DNA of 64,000 nucleotides, from contig NC_081142.1 of NCBI RefSeq assembly GCF_958295425.1, forward strand, positions 28,375,651 to 28,439,650, in the 5' to 3' direction. Source of the stretch: Solea solea (lineage: Eukaryota > Chordata > Actinopteri > Pleuronectiformes > Soleidae). The notes under the pieces were generated by a model. It saw only the letters and a list, made by a program, of their open reading frames with translations, ran no database searches and was not told the DNA's origin. Both the position numbers and the translations under genes were made by a program. Shown in pieces: positions 20,001 through 28,538 of this stretch; the stretch's first letter is position 1; each line of letters opens with the position of its first letter.

Positions 20001-22120
20001 AGACGACGCAGCGAGACACCAACAGGACGGAGACGACGCCGTCTTAGAGAGCGCGGCGGCGCACGAGCTGCGGTCAGAACCGCTGGATGTTTGTGACGTG
20101 ACCACAGGTCAGGAAGAAGACGTGTGCAGAGAGACGAGGACAGAGACGTGTGAAGACCACGTGTGTTTGTCTTCGGCCGCTCTGCTCAGCTCTGTGAGGA
20201 GATCGGACAGCGTGGAAGCACCTGCTGCTGCTGACAGCCCATTACAGGAGACGCACGTGAGCGCCAGGTGTTTCCATGACGACGACGACAACAGGGACGA
20301 CGAATGCGAGTCGTCGGGTGTCTCTGCTGAAAGTTCCTCGAAGGACGAGAAGGACGAGTCCATGCTGGGGACAGAAGACGATTTCACTCAAGGTATTTTT
20401 TCAAAAACATCAAAGAAAAAGAGTTTCACCTGAACTTTAATGAGTCACTAAAATAACATTTATATATGTATATATATACATATATATGTATATGTATATT
20501 TACATATACGTATATATACATATACATGTATATGTATATATATACATACTGAAATTTCAATAAATGTATCAGGATAGTTGTGATTTTGAGTGACTGTGCT
20601 GTGAGCGCCCCCTGCTGCTGAAAATGTGAAAACCTGATTTTATCTTTTACCTTCATCTCACTGTCAGACGGTGTAAGCCACTCACTCTCCCACACCAAAG
20701 TCCATCACACACACAGGAGTTGTTGATCCACTGCTGCCTCCATCACTGAGTTCTAATGTCTGATTTTGCGAGTTAGGCTTTTCAAATCCTTTGTTCAGAT
20801 TGACCTCAGTGACACAAAGTGACCACACGAGGCAGCAGAGGACCAGCAGCTCCTGGTGTGATGGACTTTGGTGTGGGAGAGTGAGTGGTTTACAGACTTG
20901 TCTGTCTGACAGTGAGATAAAGACGTGAACGTGTTCTTAAAGATGTCGTAGATTTTATTCGTTGAGTGTTTTGTTCCTCGTGTGTCGGCCATGTTGTCTC
21001 GTCAGTTTCTCACGTCTAAAAACTGGACCTTCACCTTTAAGGTCTTGAAATAATTCATTTATTTGCAATTCATTAAACGTATTAATCAGCAACAACAAAG
21101 GAGCAATATTATATATTTTCATTTCGTCTTAATGTCTTAATCTATCTTTATAAACAAAATGTGTAAGTATTTACAAATGTTTTGATAGAAGATAAACTCT
21201 CAACAAAACTCGAGAGGAAAGAAAGAATAAATCTTAAAGTCCAGTTGTTGTAGAACTCTGACCTGGATCAACCTGGATCTGGACTCTGTTGTGTTTACAG
21301 AGTCCACTCCCAGTGAAACCGACTCCAGGTTGGAGGACGACGGCGTGTTTCTGTCGCCCACCAGAAGTCGCACCACGGAGGATCTGTTCGCGATGATTCA
21401 CAGGTGAGACGTCCAGAAAATACAAAAACCAAACGTCCGTGTGGTTTCCCGCTTCTGACCCGCGTGTCCTCGTCCTCCAGGTCCAAGCGGAAAGTGTTGG
21501 GTCGCAAAGACTCGGCCGAGGTTGCCGCGAGGAACCGCCTCAACGCTGCGTCAGCGAGCATGCCCCCCGGTGGCAGCACCTGCGCCCCGAGCTCCCCGCT
21601 CTCCGCAGCGTTGCCTGCCTCCTCCGCCACGACGCCGCCGGGCCTTCAGCGGGTTTCCGGACCGATCTACAGGAACGCCAAGAAGTCCAGCACGTCCAAC
21701 GAGGAGTTCAAACTGCTGCTGCTGCGGAAAGGCAGCCGCTCCGACTCCAGCTACCGCATGTCAGCGACCGAGATCCTCAAGAGTCCGGTGACACCGAAGT
21801 CCCCCGCAGATTCTCTGATCGAGTCGCCACGGCAACCCGATGATGACGACGACGACGACGCCTCGCCGTCGCCATCGCCGCTGAGCTCAGATCAGCTGTT
21901 CTTCCCCAGAGCCAATGCTGAAGGTTTCTCCCCGAAATCCTTCCCCGTGTGCGCCGCGTCACGTCAGGGTCGCTCCAGAATCCCGCCGCCCGCCAACAGC
22001 AGCCGCTATGGCGCCCGCTCCAGACTTTACTCCGCCCCCATGCAGGCGATTTCAGAGGGCGAGACGGAAAACTCCGACGGGAGTCCTCACGACGAGCGGC
22101 CGGCGCAGGGGTCCACGTAG
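5753..22120 (+). CDS. nhs: NHS (Nance-Horan syndrome protein), 3' eight coding exons
   Basis: This is the span of the NHS gene visible in the window. Eight exons join in phase: 5753-5905, 7427-7542, 8609-8671, 14982-15174, 17110-17241, 17858-20392, 21301-21403 and 21481-22120, about 1311 codons ending in TAG. All have AG acceptors and GT donors. Hallmarks of the family, known to me from mammalian NHS, are [77 protein letters not shown] and a C-terminus like [18 protein letters not shown] proteins regulate actin and lamellipodia through an N-terminal WAVE-homology domain. That domain is encoded by exon 1, which is not in the window. NHSL1 and NHSL2 are less likely, because the 63-bp microexon and the RAI2 neighbour point to NHS itself. 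Fish may carry two copies (nhsa, nhsb) and I cannot say which this is. Confidence 0.93.
5912..6200 (+). repeat. CTGT/CT microsatellite cluster
   Basis: Irregular TCTGTCTGTCTG and CTCTCT runs are interrupted by repeated copies of a segment containing acatttaaatgtgac-like sequence. It begins seven bases after the NHS exon 2 donor. Open frames here are low-complexity artefacts. Confidence 0.9.
6290..6480. mobile_element. ATCGATTA element copy (diverged)
   Basis: The hallmark gaatgatttctttg and caaagaaaccagaaaatattcac are present. The ends are eroded. It lies in the NHS intron after exon 2. Confidence 0.5.
6695..7405 (+). repeat. TG-rich minisatellite with GATGAAGTGACAC spacer units
   Basis: About nine blocks of TG/TGTGTTTG repeats are each separated by a spacer close to GAGATGAAGTGACACAGCATG. 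The repeated spacer shows whole-block duplication, not only slippage. It ends about 20 bases before the NHS exon 3 acceptor. The long His/Thr frames on the minus strand are artefacts of this repeat. Confidence 0.9.
7427..7542 (+). CDS. nhs: NHS exon 3
   Basis: The acceptor tttgctgcag comes immediately after a 700-bp TG-rich minisatellite and the donor is gtgagg. The exon is 116 bp and takes phase 1 to phase 0. It reads [20 protein letters not shown] then [10 protein letters not shown]. This is weakly conserved, but it resembles the basic stretch followed by SIAAPPLPAYPP in mammalian NHS. The phase fit on both sides supports it. Confidence 0.8.
7786..8176. mobile_element. Palindromic fold-back element, copy 2
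   Basis: Both arms are present: a left arm with CACTCACTCTCACACACC and a right arm with GGTGTGTGAGAGTGAGTG. Inner arms hold CTGCTGCCTC and GAGGCAGCAG. It lies between NHS exon 3 and the microexon. Confidence 0.88.
8609..8671 (+). CDS. nhs: NHS 63-bp microexon
   Basis: The exon is exactly 63 bp (21 codons), phase 0 to phase 0, with acceptor taattcag and donor gtacaa. It reads [13 protein letters not shown] followed by RLSPWSRK. Mammalian NHS has a 21-residue segment of the same pattern (F-x-STRSxSPTECC-x4-PWSRK) at this place, so this is a conserved cassette exon. Being a multiple of three, it can be skipped without changing the frame. Confidence 0.9.
8797..9107 (+). mobile_element. Nonautonomous DNA element (Harbinger-like MITE)
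   Basis: The terminal inverted repeats are GGCCCGTTTCAGAAAGCAGG at the left and, read on the other strand, GGGCCCGTTTGAGAAAGCAGG-like sequence at the right. CAG flanks both ends as a possible 3-bp target duplication. There is no coding capacity. A similar element is common in fish introns; the PIF/Harbinger label rests on end shape and the 3-bp duplication. Confidence 0.6.
9397..10205 (+). repeat. 0.8-kb CAG-type triplet array with higher-order structure
   Basis: This is a near-continuous run of AGC/CAG triplets broken by TAA and TAG variant triplets. The variants recur in the same order in blocks of roughly 150-190 bp, at least four times. It lies in the NHS intron between the 63-bp microexon and the 14982 exon. 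Long open frames on both strands (Ala/Val/Thr, Ser/Asn, Cys/Tyr) follow from the triplet period. The CAG frame itself is cut by in-frame TAA/TAG, so no polyglutamine is encoded. Confidence 0.95.
11158..11548. mobile_element. Palindromic fold-back element, copy 3
   Basis: The left arm is well kept and the right arm is diverged. It directly precedes the 31-bp minisatellite in the same NHS intron. Confidence 0.85.
11646..12105 (+). repeat. 31-bp minisatellite, about 15 copies
   Basis: The unit begins GGTCCTAAAGTGACTCTCTG and ends TGGACTGTGTT. Copies differ at a few fixed positions (ctct/ctgt, aaag/aagg), and one copy is shortened near 11963-11980. It lies in an NHS intron. Confidence 0.95.
12106..14160. 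other. NHS intron segment with two CpG-rich islands
   Basis: No protein-coding exon is supported. A CpG-rich patch at about 12150-12340 holds a TGACGTCA CRE site, an ATTTGCAT octamer lies near 12390-12400, and a second CpG patch at 13970-14160 looks like a minus-strand promoter (listed separately). The part between is AT-rich with no clear feature. Confidence 0.5.
13945..14160 (-). promoter_or_regulatory. Candidate antisense promoter and first exon
   Basis: Read on the minus strand, this holds two CCAAT boxes (AGCCAATCAG and GGCCAATCAG), a CpG-rich stretch, a GGGCGGG Sp1-like site, and about 100 bases further a consensus splice donor GTAAGT whose first base is 13944. That is the layout of a CCAAT promoter with a first exon, pointing opposite to NHS. 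No coding frame follows, so a noncoding antisense RNA or an alternative use is possible. Confidence 0.35.
14982..15174 (+). CDS. nhs: NHS exon with [20 protein letters not shown]
   Basis: The acceptor is tgttgcag and the donor is gtaaac. The exon is 193 bp and takes phase 0 to phase 1. It encodes [20 protein letters not shown], then the highly conserved [20 protein letters not shown], and ends VVPINVTG. This block is one of the best-conserved parts of the NHS family. Confidence 0.95.
15601..15835 (+). repeat. GTTA/GTCA tetranucleotide array
   Basis: A degenerate run of GTTAGTTAGTCAGTCAGTTGG-like tetranucleotides, with no coding content, upstream of the 135-bp tandem repeat. Confidence 0.85.
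15891..16365 (+). repeat. 135-bp tandem repeat, about 3.5 copies
   Basis: Units start at 15891, 16026, 16161 and 16296, an exact 135-bp period. Each begins with ACTAAGCTAACCACATCAAT and contains TAGCGTCCCCCTGTTAGC and a GTTAGTTTAGTTAG tail. The copies are nearly identical, so the duplication is recent. Confidence 0.95.
16620..16810 (+). repeat. TG and CA microsatellites
   Basis: A TG tract at about 16620-16642 and two CA tracts at 16708-16736 and 16779-16805. The sequence between is unique. The opposed TG and CA tracts could pair in single-stranded DNA. Confidence 0.9.
17110..17241 (+). CDS. nhs: NHS exon with [19 protein letters not shown]
   Basis: The acceptor is ctgttgcag and the donor is gtacgt. 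The exon is 132 bp, phase 1 to phase 1. It encodes [20 protein letters not shown], a basic cluster [15 protein letters not shown], and QLQHDL. The basic cluster is a candidate nuclear localisation signal. The exon is bracketed by a TG tract before it and a CA tract after it. Confidence 0.95.
17858..20392 (+). CDS. nhs: NHS large central exon
   Basis: The exon is 2535 bp (845 codons), phase 1 to phase 1, with acceptor tttctcctccag and donor gtattt. It starts with [20 protein letters not shown] and includes [89 protein letters not shown] and [17 protein letters not shown]. The protein is mostly disordered, rich in Ser and Pro, with an acidic tract [10 protein letters not shown] encoded by GAG/GAA triplets. 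The open frame continues upstream to 17761 and downstream to 20433, but those ends are intron read-through. The GC content is clearly higher than in the flanking introns. Confidence 0.97.
20459..20550 (+). repeat. AT/TATG microsatellite
   Basis: An alternating tatatg/tacata run directly downstream of the NHS large exon. Not coding. Confidence 0.9.
20603..20621 (+). promoter_or_regulatory. CTCF-core-like motif, copy 2
   Basis: The same 19-base core with tgactgtgctgt before it, just outside a fold-back element. Confidence 0.4.
20634..20966. mobile_element. Palindromic fold-back element, copy 4
   Basis: Both arms are present around GACTTTGGTGTGGGAGAGTG. A CTCF-like GAGCGCCCCCTGCTG site lies about 20 bases outside its left arm (20603). 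Confidence 0.88.
21301..21403 (+). CDS. nhs: NHS penultimate exon
   Basis: The acceptor is gtgtttacag and the donor is gtgaga. The exon is 103 bp and takes phase 1 to phase 2. It reads [20 protein letters not shown] then [15 protein letters not shown], matching the [22 protein letters not shown] block of the family. The next exon completes the split Arg codon. Confidence 0.95.
21481..22120 (+). CDS. nhs: NHS last coding exon
   Basis: The acceptor is tcctccag directly before GTCCAAGCGG, and the stop TAG is at 22118-22120. It encodes [59 protein letters not shown] and the terminal [20 protein letters not shown]. An Asp run (DDDDDDDA) comes from a GAC triplet tract. Only 77 bp of intron separates it from the previous exon. 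Confidence 0.95.
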
Positions 22121-24149
22121 ACAACTACAAGAGTTGGTATGAAATGATGTTTTTTTAGTTTATGGACGTTTGAATATTTATGAAAGAAAAGTTTGTTTTT
22201 CTGTGAATAATTAAAATATTTTATATATAAATATTATTTCTTGAAAAACCACTTCATTGAGGAAATAAGTAGATTAAAGGTGCATTCACACGAATAATCT
22301 GCCCACCCTCAAAATAACCATGTCTTTTTTGTAATGGAGATTTTTCATCGTTTCATTCAAACAACAACAAACGTTTTGACACAAAGTCACCACAGAAGGA
22401 GGGGGCGGGGCTAAAAGTGAGCAAGGACGTGAGTTTACGTGGAGTAAACGCAGTGCGATAAATTGTGTGAATGCACCAGAAGAACTGTTTTATTTATCGT
22501 CTGTGTTTTATTTTGTTTTTTATTAAAATAATGATTCACAAACAGAAATAATTCCACTTTCACAGAAAAAAATCTGGGATCACTAAGCTCCTCCCACCAC
22601 GCGAGCACATGCTTCGCAACGACATCGTCATTTTCTTTTCAGAGTTACCGATGTTGGATTGCGTCTTTTCCTCGAAAAGGTACTTTACTTTTACTTTGTA
22701 GAACAGCCACAGCTTTTATTTTGGTAAATTCAAAGTCTAACAATTTTTTTTTAGTTTTTGTTTTTTTTAATCAAAATGTAATTTTACGAACAGAGATGGT
22801 TTTTAAACGTATGAATGAATGAGTTCATCAAGGCTCCGTGTTTGGTCCAATCATTTTTATCCAACGCTGTTTTAGTCTCAATTTTTACATTTTCTTTACA
22901 GTGTAGAAAGTCGTTATTTATGCGAACGTTTACGTGCAGCTGCTTAGTCGAACAGCCAATAGGAGGCGCCCTTGCTCTCTCTGTATGTGAACTGCGCTCT
23001 GATTGGTCAAAGTTTCTGTCTGTAGGAGGAGCCAGAAGAGCTCCAACTTTCTCCGATTGACTTGATTTTCATGATGATGAATTTGTTATTTTTGACACAT
23101 GTTACGTACCCCAGCTTTAACACAACATCCATTGAGTTTATGAAGCCATGAATCATAATCCTTTCACCTTTTTCTTCCAACACAGTTTCTGGAATAGACT
23201 TTTAGATTTTTTAATAAATATCGTGAAAATTGGAAAATATATGTTTATTAACTACAGATACGATTTTTTTCACACAGAAAAGTTTCTCACCAACATAACA
23301 ACAGAGTGATTTATCTTGTGCCACAAGGGGGAGCCATTGTCCTCCAAGTCATTCCAGGATCTGATGATTTTATAACCATGTTATTTACAAAATTTAAGAT
23401 AAAGTGATTTTAATACGTTTTAGAGACATTTTTAAAAGTGTTGTGCAGATTTTTACAATTATCGCAATAAATATCACTATAATTATGACATGAAACTCCG
23501 CCCCCTCTCGTTGGCTGTCTGGTCAAAGCTCCACCCCAAAAAACAAGGCAAAGTCGTAATTTTTGTAAATTTTCCTAAAAAAGTAAAAGTTTCCTTTGGT
23601 TCCGTATGTTCGTACATTCGTACGTTTACGGTTAAAATCTAAAACAATGATGTAGAGAATGGAGAGAAGGCTCCGCCCACATCTGTGAATTAATTTAAAA
23701 AAGCAACTATTGTAATAATATCATGAATCGCAAATTATTTCTCTCAGGAAAATCTGAAGTGAAAAACTATGCAACACACAATAATGTAAATTTACGAAAG
23801 TTATGGAAACCAAAACTATTTTGAAAAATTGCGATTTTTCAACGTTAAGCTCATGTCCCTCAGTGTTTTTCTTAAGGTAATTTTATCCAATTTCTCATGC
23901 AATAACAGAACGTCTCCGGAGACGAGGACCGAAAAAGTCGCAGGTTGTGAGAGAACGTGAAGTCACATGATCTTAAGGCAGGGTTTTTTTATTGCCGTGA
24001 TTGGAGGAGGCGAAAGGAAAGTGTTCAGGAAGATCAAATAATTAACGAAGAGACAGGAAAGGGATCGTTCAGGGTTTTTGAAGTATCATCAGAGCGAACT
24101 GTGCTGCCAACGTGGAAACAAGGAAGAACTTCACAAAAGACTTTAATAA

Positions 24150-24352
24150 AATCCATGATATCTACGTCACATGTTCACGTCTTTATCTCACTGTCAGACA
24201 GACTTTTCCAACAGGAAAGTGAAGTTTGTAAACCACTCACTCTCCCACACCAAAGTCCAGAGAGAAAGTCAGTGATTTTAACATCACACACACAGGAGCT
24301 GTTGATCCACTGCTGCCTCCATCACTACGTTCAGATGTGTGATTTTGAAGAG
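24150..24352. mobile_element. Fold-back element, left half only
   Basis: The left arm and inner arm are intact up to CTGCTGCCTCCATCACTACG. The right half is absent. A CTCF-like site on the minus strand follows at 24388-24406. Confidence 0.8.
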
Positions 24353-24387
24353 TGAGTGTTTCTTTCTCTGTGTCTCTGGCTGCTTCT

Positions 24388-24406
24388 CAGCAGCAGGGGG
24401 CGCTCA
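24388..24406 (-). promoter_or_regulatory. CTCF-core-like motif, copy 3
   Basis: The same core on the minus strand with matching flank gactgtgctgt, beside a half fold-back element. Opposite orientation to copies 1, 2 and 4. Confidence 0.4.
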
Positions 24407-25231
24407 CAGCACAGTCAGCTCTGACGATGAGTCGTTATCTGGCAGGTCGAGTGTTTCTCAGTTTGGTCGGAGGATGTTTTTGTGTCGCGTTACTTTTTAT
24501 CGCTGTTTTTATTAAAGAAACAGTGGTGGATTCTTTGAATTCAGTGTATTTAGTTTACCATGGTCCTTGAACGCATCTCTCACACACACACACACACAGA
24601 GGTTTCCTGACACCTTGAGAGGCAAACTGTTGCGTATTGGACCTTAAATCTATTTTTTTTAACTCATAAGCTAAGAAATAAATAATTCCACATATTTACA
24701 AATCTTTTATACGTAACATGACTTTATATTTGTCGTGATTTTTTTATGCAAAGCTGATAAAATCTACGTTAGCCATAAAACAAGAACAACAATAATAACA
24801 GGGTACGCATTCCAATGTTTTTCTTTCTTTTTTCTTGCACTGATGAAGTGACGTTGCAGATTTTTTATTAACGTGAATTTGTCTTTTTGACGTAAACGAC
24901 GTTGAGACTGAGAACTTTTACGTTAACGTTTGTAACGTTAAATCGTAGAAGGTGACGTCAGACATACGTTTATGTTTTACTGTAGTTTTTTTCCCTTTTT
25001 TGTACAAACTTGTAAATAAAAGAAGTTTTGAAAAAACTTTTGTCACGGAAGTTTGTTTTGATTTGTTTTTTATGTAAAAAAAATCAAATGTTTACATGAA
25101 TTTCAAACCTTTGTATATTTCTGAGCTTTGAACTTTGTCCTGTATTTATTTTATGATTTTTTTTAAGTTTAGTTTAGCGTTGATGAAATTTGTTAGTAAA
25201 AAATCCTGCGAACACAAACTGAGCAAACGAC

Positions 25232-25237
25232 AATAAA
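25232..25237 (+). terminator. nhs: Candidate NHS poly(A) signal
   Basis: A canonical AATAAA is followed about 20-40 bp later by GT-rich sequence. It lies before any feature of the next gene. It is inferred from motif and position only. Confidence 0.45.
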
Positions 25238-26029
25238 TGTGACTGCTTTGAAAATGACTGTTGTCTTTGTTTATTGTTTTTATTTCATTTATTTTATTCA
25301 TTAAATCTTCATTTTCTCATGAAATCTCTTTCACAGGTGAGTTTGAAACAATTCACTGAATATATATAAATATTACAGAAGCAGCAGTTATTTTCTTTAC
25401 AATAGAACAGTGAACATTTATAGAGAATAAAATAAATAAATAAACAGAAGACTGCAGTGTCAGCCCCAAACCTCCAGGTGGAGCCATTTGTCACAACAGA
25501 ACCAGACTAAATGAAAATGTCTGAGGAGAAAAGTGAGGAAGAAAACACAACATTTAAATATTGATTAAATCAATAACAGATCAGAATCTTCATGTCCACA
25601 CTGTGACCTCAGATGATGAAGATGATGATGATGCACACGAAAACAAACACATAAAAAAATCACAGTAAAAACATTAGAAGGTCATCTATATTAAAAACTA
25701 TATAAAAATCTATATAAAAAAAATCATAAAAACTTAACAGCAAATAAACAAAACAACAAAATGTCCGTGAAAATGTAACAAAATCTAACAGCGATATTTT
25801 TGTTGTTGTTTAAAATCCTGAAAATCATAAAAACAACCAAATGTAATAAAAACATTAAATTATATTGTTGATGTTTTTTGTGATAACTACGGTGGCTCAG
25901 GAGCACAAAGCGTCAAAAACCAGCAAACACAAATAAAACAATGACGTATTTTTTCTTTTGTTGTGTTTTTCTTTGTCATTTATTTAAATTTATATTTAAA
26001 TTGTTAATTATTTTTCACCATCTGTGAAG

Positions 26030-26071
26030 AAGAGGAGGAGGAAGCCGCTGACGCTGCTGCGCGCGCAGCCT

Positions 26072-26108
<37 letters not shown>

Positions 26109-26227
26109 GCCGCAGTCACCGTCATCCTCCTCATCATCACCGTGTGTCTTTTATGTGGATGATTATCGTTTATTTACGGTAAAAACCGAACAACGAGCGG
26201 ACAACGAGCGCGAGCTCCGCCGTACAG
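26030..26227 (+). promoter_or_regulatory. rai2: RAI2 promoter / noncoding first exon candidate
   Basis: This is a CpG-rich patch (ctgctgcgcgcgcagcc, then ccgaacaacgagcggac) with a TG tract between. It ends in a consensus donor CAG|GTGAGG at 26227/26228. The next acceptor in this direction that leads into an open frame is ttcag at 28491. I infer a noncoding first exon spliced to the RAI2 coding exon. The start of transcription cannot be placed. Confidence 0.45.
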
Positions 26228-27181
26228 GTGAGGGAAAGTGTGCGCGTGTGTCGTAAAACTGCACTTTCATGTCACGAGAAGAAGAACAAACGGCTTTTTA
26301 AAGGGACGCGGATAGAACAACGCAAGGATCAAAAAACACATGAATGAATGAATGTTGTGCCTCACGTTGTCACGGCGTTCACGCAGCATGAGTTCGCAAT
26401 TTGTCGCGAGGCGAAACGTTTGTAACGTTTGTCTTATTTTCGCTCCGTTTGTGCGCACGAGACTCTGACAACAAACCGACACCGAGACGGTTTTTTAAAA
26501 ATATTGTTATTCATTTATTCATTTATTTATTTATTTATTTATTTAGTCATAAATACGAGGAAAAAACCGTAAAGTGTGTGAAAAAAAGGACGTTTCTGTG
26601 TGTGTGATTTTTTTTTTTTTAATTTGTCTCACGCGCCTCAGACCTGACGTGATAAGAGGAGACAAGCGCGTGCACACACACACACACACACACACACAGC
26701 ACCCCCACCACCCTTACCCCCCTGAACCTGTTTGTTGTCATGGCAACGTGTGTGTCCTCAGGTGACCTCACCCTGTGTGGTTTGTTTTTTTATATAGTGA
26801 AATATGCTGAGTCAGCTTTTAATGGAGGACACATGCTAACAACTAGCCACCAGCTAATGTGTTCCAGTTGTACTCGGAGTTTCCGAGATGAGGGGGTGTG
26901 GTCCTGGAACTGCGATTTTCAGAGTCTCAGCGATGTCATGCTGCCCACAAGGGGGCGCTGCATCTTTCAAATCATTCCAGAACAAACAGCTGTTTCACTG
27001 TGGTCATTATTACTGATGAGTGAGTGAGTGAATGGGAGGGTGAGGTTCAGCTGCTGATTCGTTTGCTTCAGCTAAACAAAGAAATAAAATAAAATCTTTA
27101 TTTTTTTTACAACATTTGGAAATGCTCTAGTGTCTTATTTTGAAGGATCACAAGGGGGCATTGCGGTCATCCCAGAACCCT

Positions 27182-27182
27182 C

Positions 27183-27230
<48 letters not shown>
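27182..27230 (+). repeat. AT dinucleotide microsatellite
   Basis: About 22 uninterrupted AT units within the RAI2 upstream region. It can extrude or slip; no coding role. Confidence 0.95.
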
Positions 27231-27231
<1 letters not shown>

Positions 27232-27854
27232 CTCGATATATAACGATATTTGTTTTGTTTTTAGATTGATGTTTTATTTCGATCTGCGATCTGCGAAAAG
27301 TTTGAGTGATTTCACTCTTGTAAATAATTGACGTTACCAAAGAAAGCGACAGAATCTTTAGAAGTTGCGAAAAACGTTTTCATTTTGTAAGAATTTGACA
27401 AAATCGGGATAAAATTATTTACGTCTGGAAAAAAATGTGAAATTTCGTATTGTTGCAAAAATGAAAATGTATGCTTTGAAAGAAAGTGACAAAATCTGGT
27501 ATTGTTGCGACAAACATTATTTACTGTAACAAAGACCTCTGACATCACGCTCACATGACCCAGTGAAGAGGAAGGGGAGGAGCATCAAGTCACCTGATGT
27601 GAAGGCTCTAAACGTTTTTTTTGTTAAAAACAAAAGCAGCATAAAAAAAACCCAGTGGTTTGATATGAGATTATAATCTGTCTCCTTCTCACTTGGGTCA
27701 AACCATTCCGTCATGTGACAGCGGGGGAGTCTGAGCCAAGAAAGACTCCTTTCATTTGTTCAGTGAGACGTCGTCGCTTCTCCGACCTCGTGACCCTGAT
27801 ATCGAGCAGGAAACGTCTCCACTCAACTTCCTGGAATGTGAGAAAGTCCAGAGA

Positions 27855-27925
27855 GACAGACAGACAGAGAGACAGACAGACACAGAGAGAGACAGAGAGA
27901 CAGACAGACAGACAGATAGACAGAC

Positions 27926-27962
<37 letters not shown>

Positions 27963-27967
27963 CAGAC
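27855..27967 (+). repeat. CAGA/GA microsatellite
   Basis: An imperfect CAGACAGAGAGA run. Arg/Asp/Thr-rich open frames over it are artefacts. Confidence 0.92.
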
Positions 27968-28059
27968 TTTCCATCTAAACTAATAATATGAGGACAAAGC
28001 CTGAATGTGACTTTCTGTTCATGTTGATTTATAAACCACAATTCAAGTGTCTCTGGACA

Positions 28060-28116
28060 TAATAACAATAATAATAACAACAATAATAATTATAACAATA
28101 ATAATAATAATAATAA
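28060..28116 (+). repeat. AATAAC/AAT microsatellite
   Basis: An aataataacaacaataat run joining directly to fold-back copy 5. Confidence 0.9.
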
Positions 28117-28117
28117 T

Positions 28118-28440
28118 AACTTTACACTCACACCAAACCTCACAGAGAAAATCAGTGATTTTTAAATCACACACACAGGAGTTGTTGATCCACTGCTGCC
28201 TCCATCACTAAGTTCTTATGTCTGATTTTATGAGTTCAGCCTTTGGAAATTCCACATTTATTCTTACTGCAGTGACACAACGTGACCACACGAGGCAGCA
28301 GAGGACCAGCAGCTCCTGTGTCCCTGTGAGCTAAAATAACTGATTTTCTCTCTGGACTTTGGTGTGGGAGAGTGAGTGGTTTACAAACTTACAGTGAGAT
28401 AAAGACGTGAACATGTTCTTAAAGATATCGTAGACTTAAA
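28118..28440. mobile_element. Palindromic fold-back element, copy 5
   Basis: Both arms are present and the right arm ends at GTAGACTTAAA near 28440. That is only about 50 bases before the RAI2 coding-exon acceptor, so it overlaps or abuts the branch-point zone. Confidence 0.88.
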
Positions 28441-28505
28441 GGACAGAAGACTGAAGAGTGAATATGAACCACTGTGTCCTCTGTGTTTCAGAGTGTTGGA
28501 CAGTG

Positions 28506-28526
28506 ATGGACGAGAGCCGTCAGTGA
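28506..28526 (+). promoter_or_regulatory. Six-codon upstream ORF in RAI2 leader
   Basis: An ATG at 28506 reads six codons to a TGA ending at 28526. That is 12 bases before the RAI2 start and in a different frame from it. If the leader is spliced as proposed, ribosomes meet this ORF first. Such very short, close upstream ORFs often lower translation of the main frame. The effect here is inference. Confidence 0.45.
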
Positions 28527-28538
28527 AACGGTCCAACG

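Larger units (their letters stand above)
22121..25260 (+). other. nhs: NHS 3' UTR candidate with polyadenylation signals
   Basis: No coding gene is visible here. The AT-rich stretch after the NHS stop holds AATAAA at 25015-25020 and again at 25232-25237. The second is followed by a T/G-rich stretch (tgttgtctttg), as expected at a cleavage site. A long 3' UTR is usual for NHS. The segment also contains a partial fold-back repeat (24150-24352), so the transcript end is inferred. Confidence 0.5.

Noticed and set aside
5753..22120. Assignment to NHSL1 or NHSL2
   Set aside because: The TECC...PWSRK microexon, the SLVHSQS exon and the RAI2-SCML2-CDKL5 neighbours match NHS better.
24352..24570. 72-codon frame with a hydrophobic stretch near 24.45 kb
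   Set aside because: It starts within a fold-back repeat and overlaps the CTCF-like repeat module; no splice or homology support.
27711..28083. Ser/Leu/Cys-rich frames around 27.8 kb
   Set aside because: Products of the CAGA/GA microsatellite.
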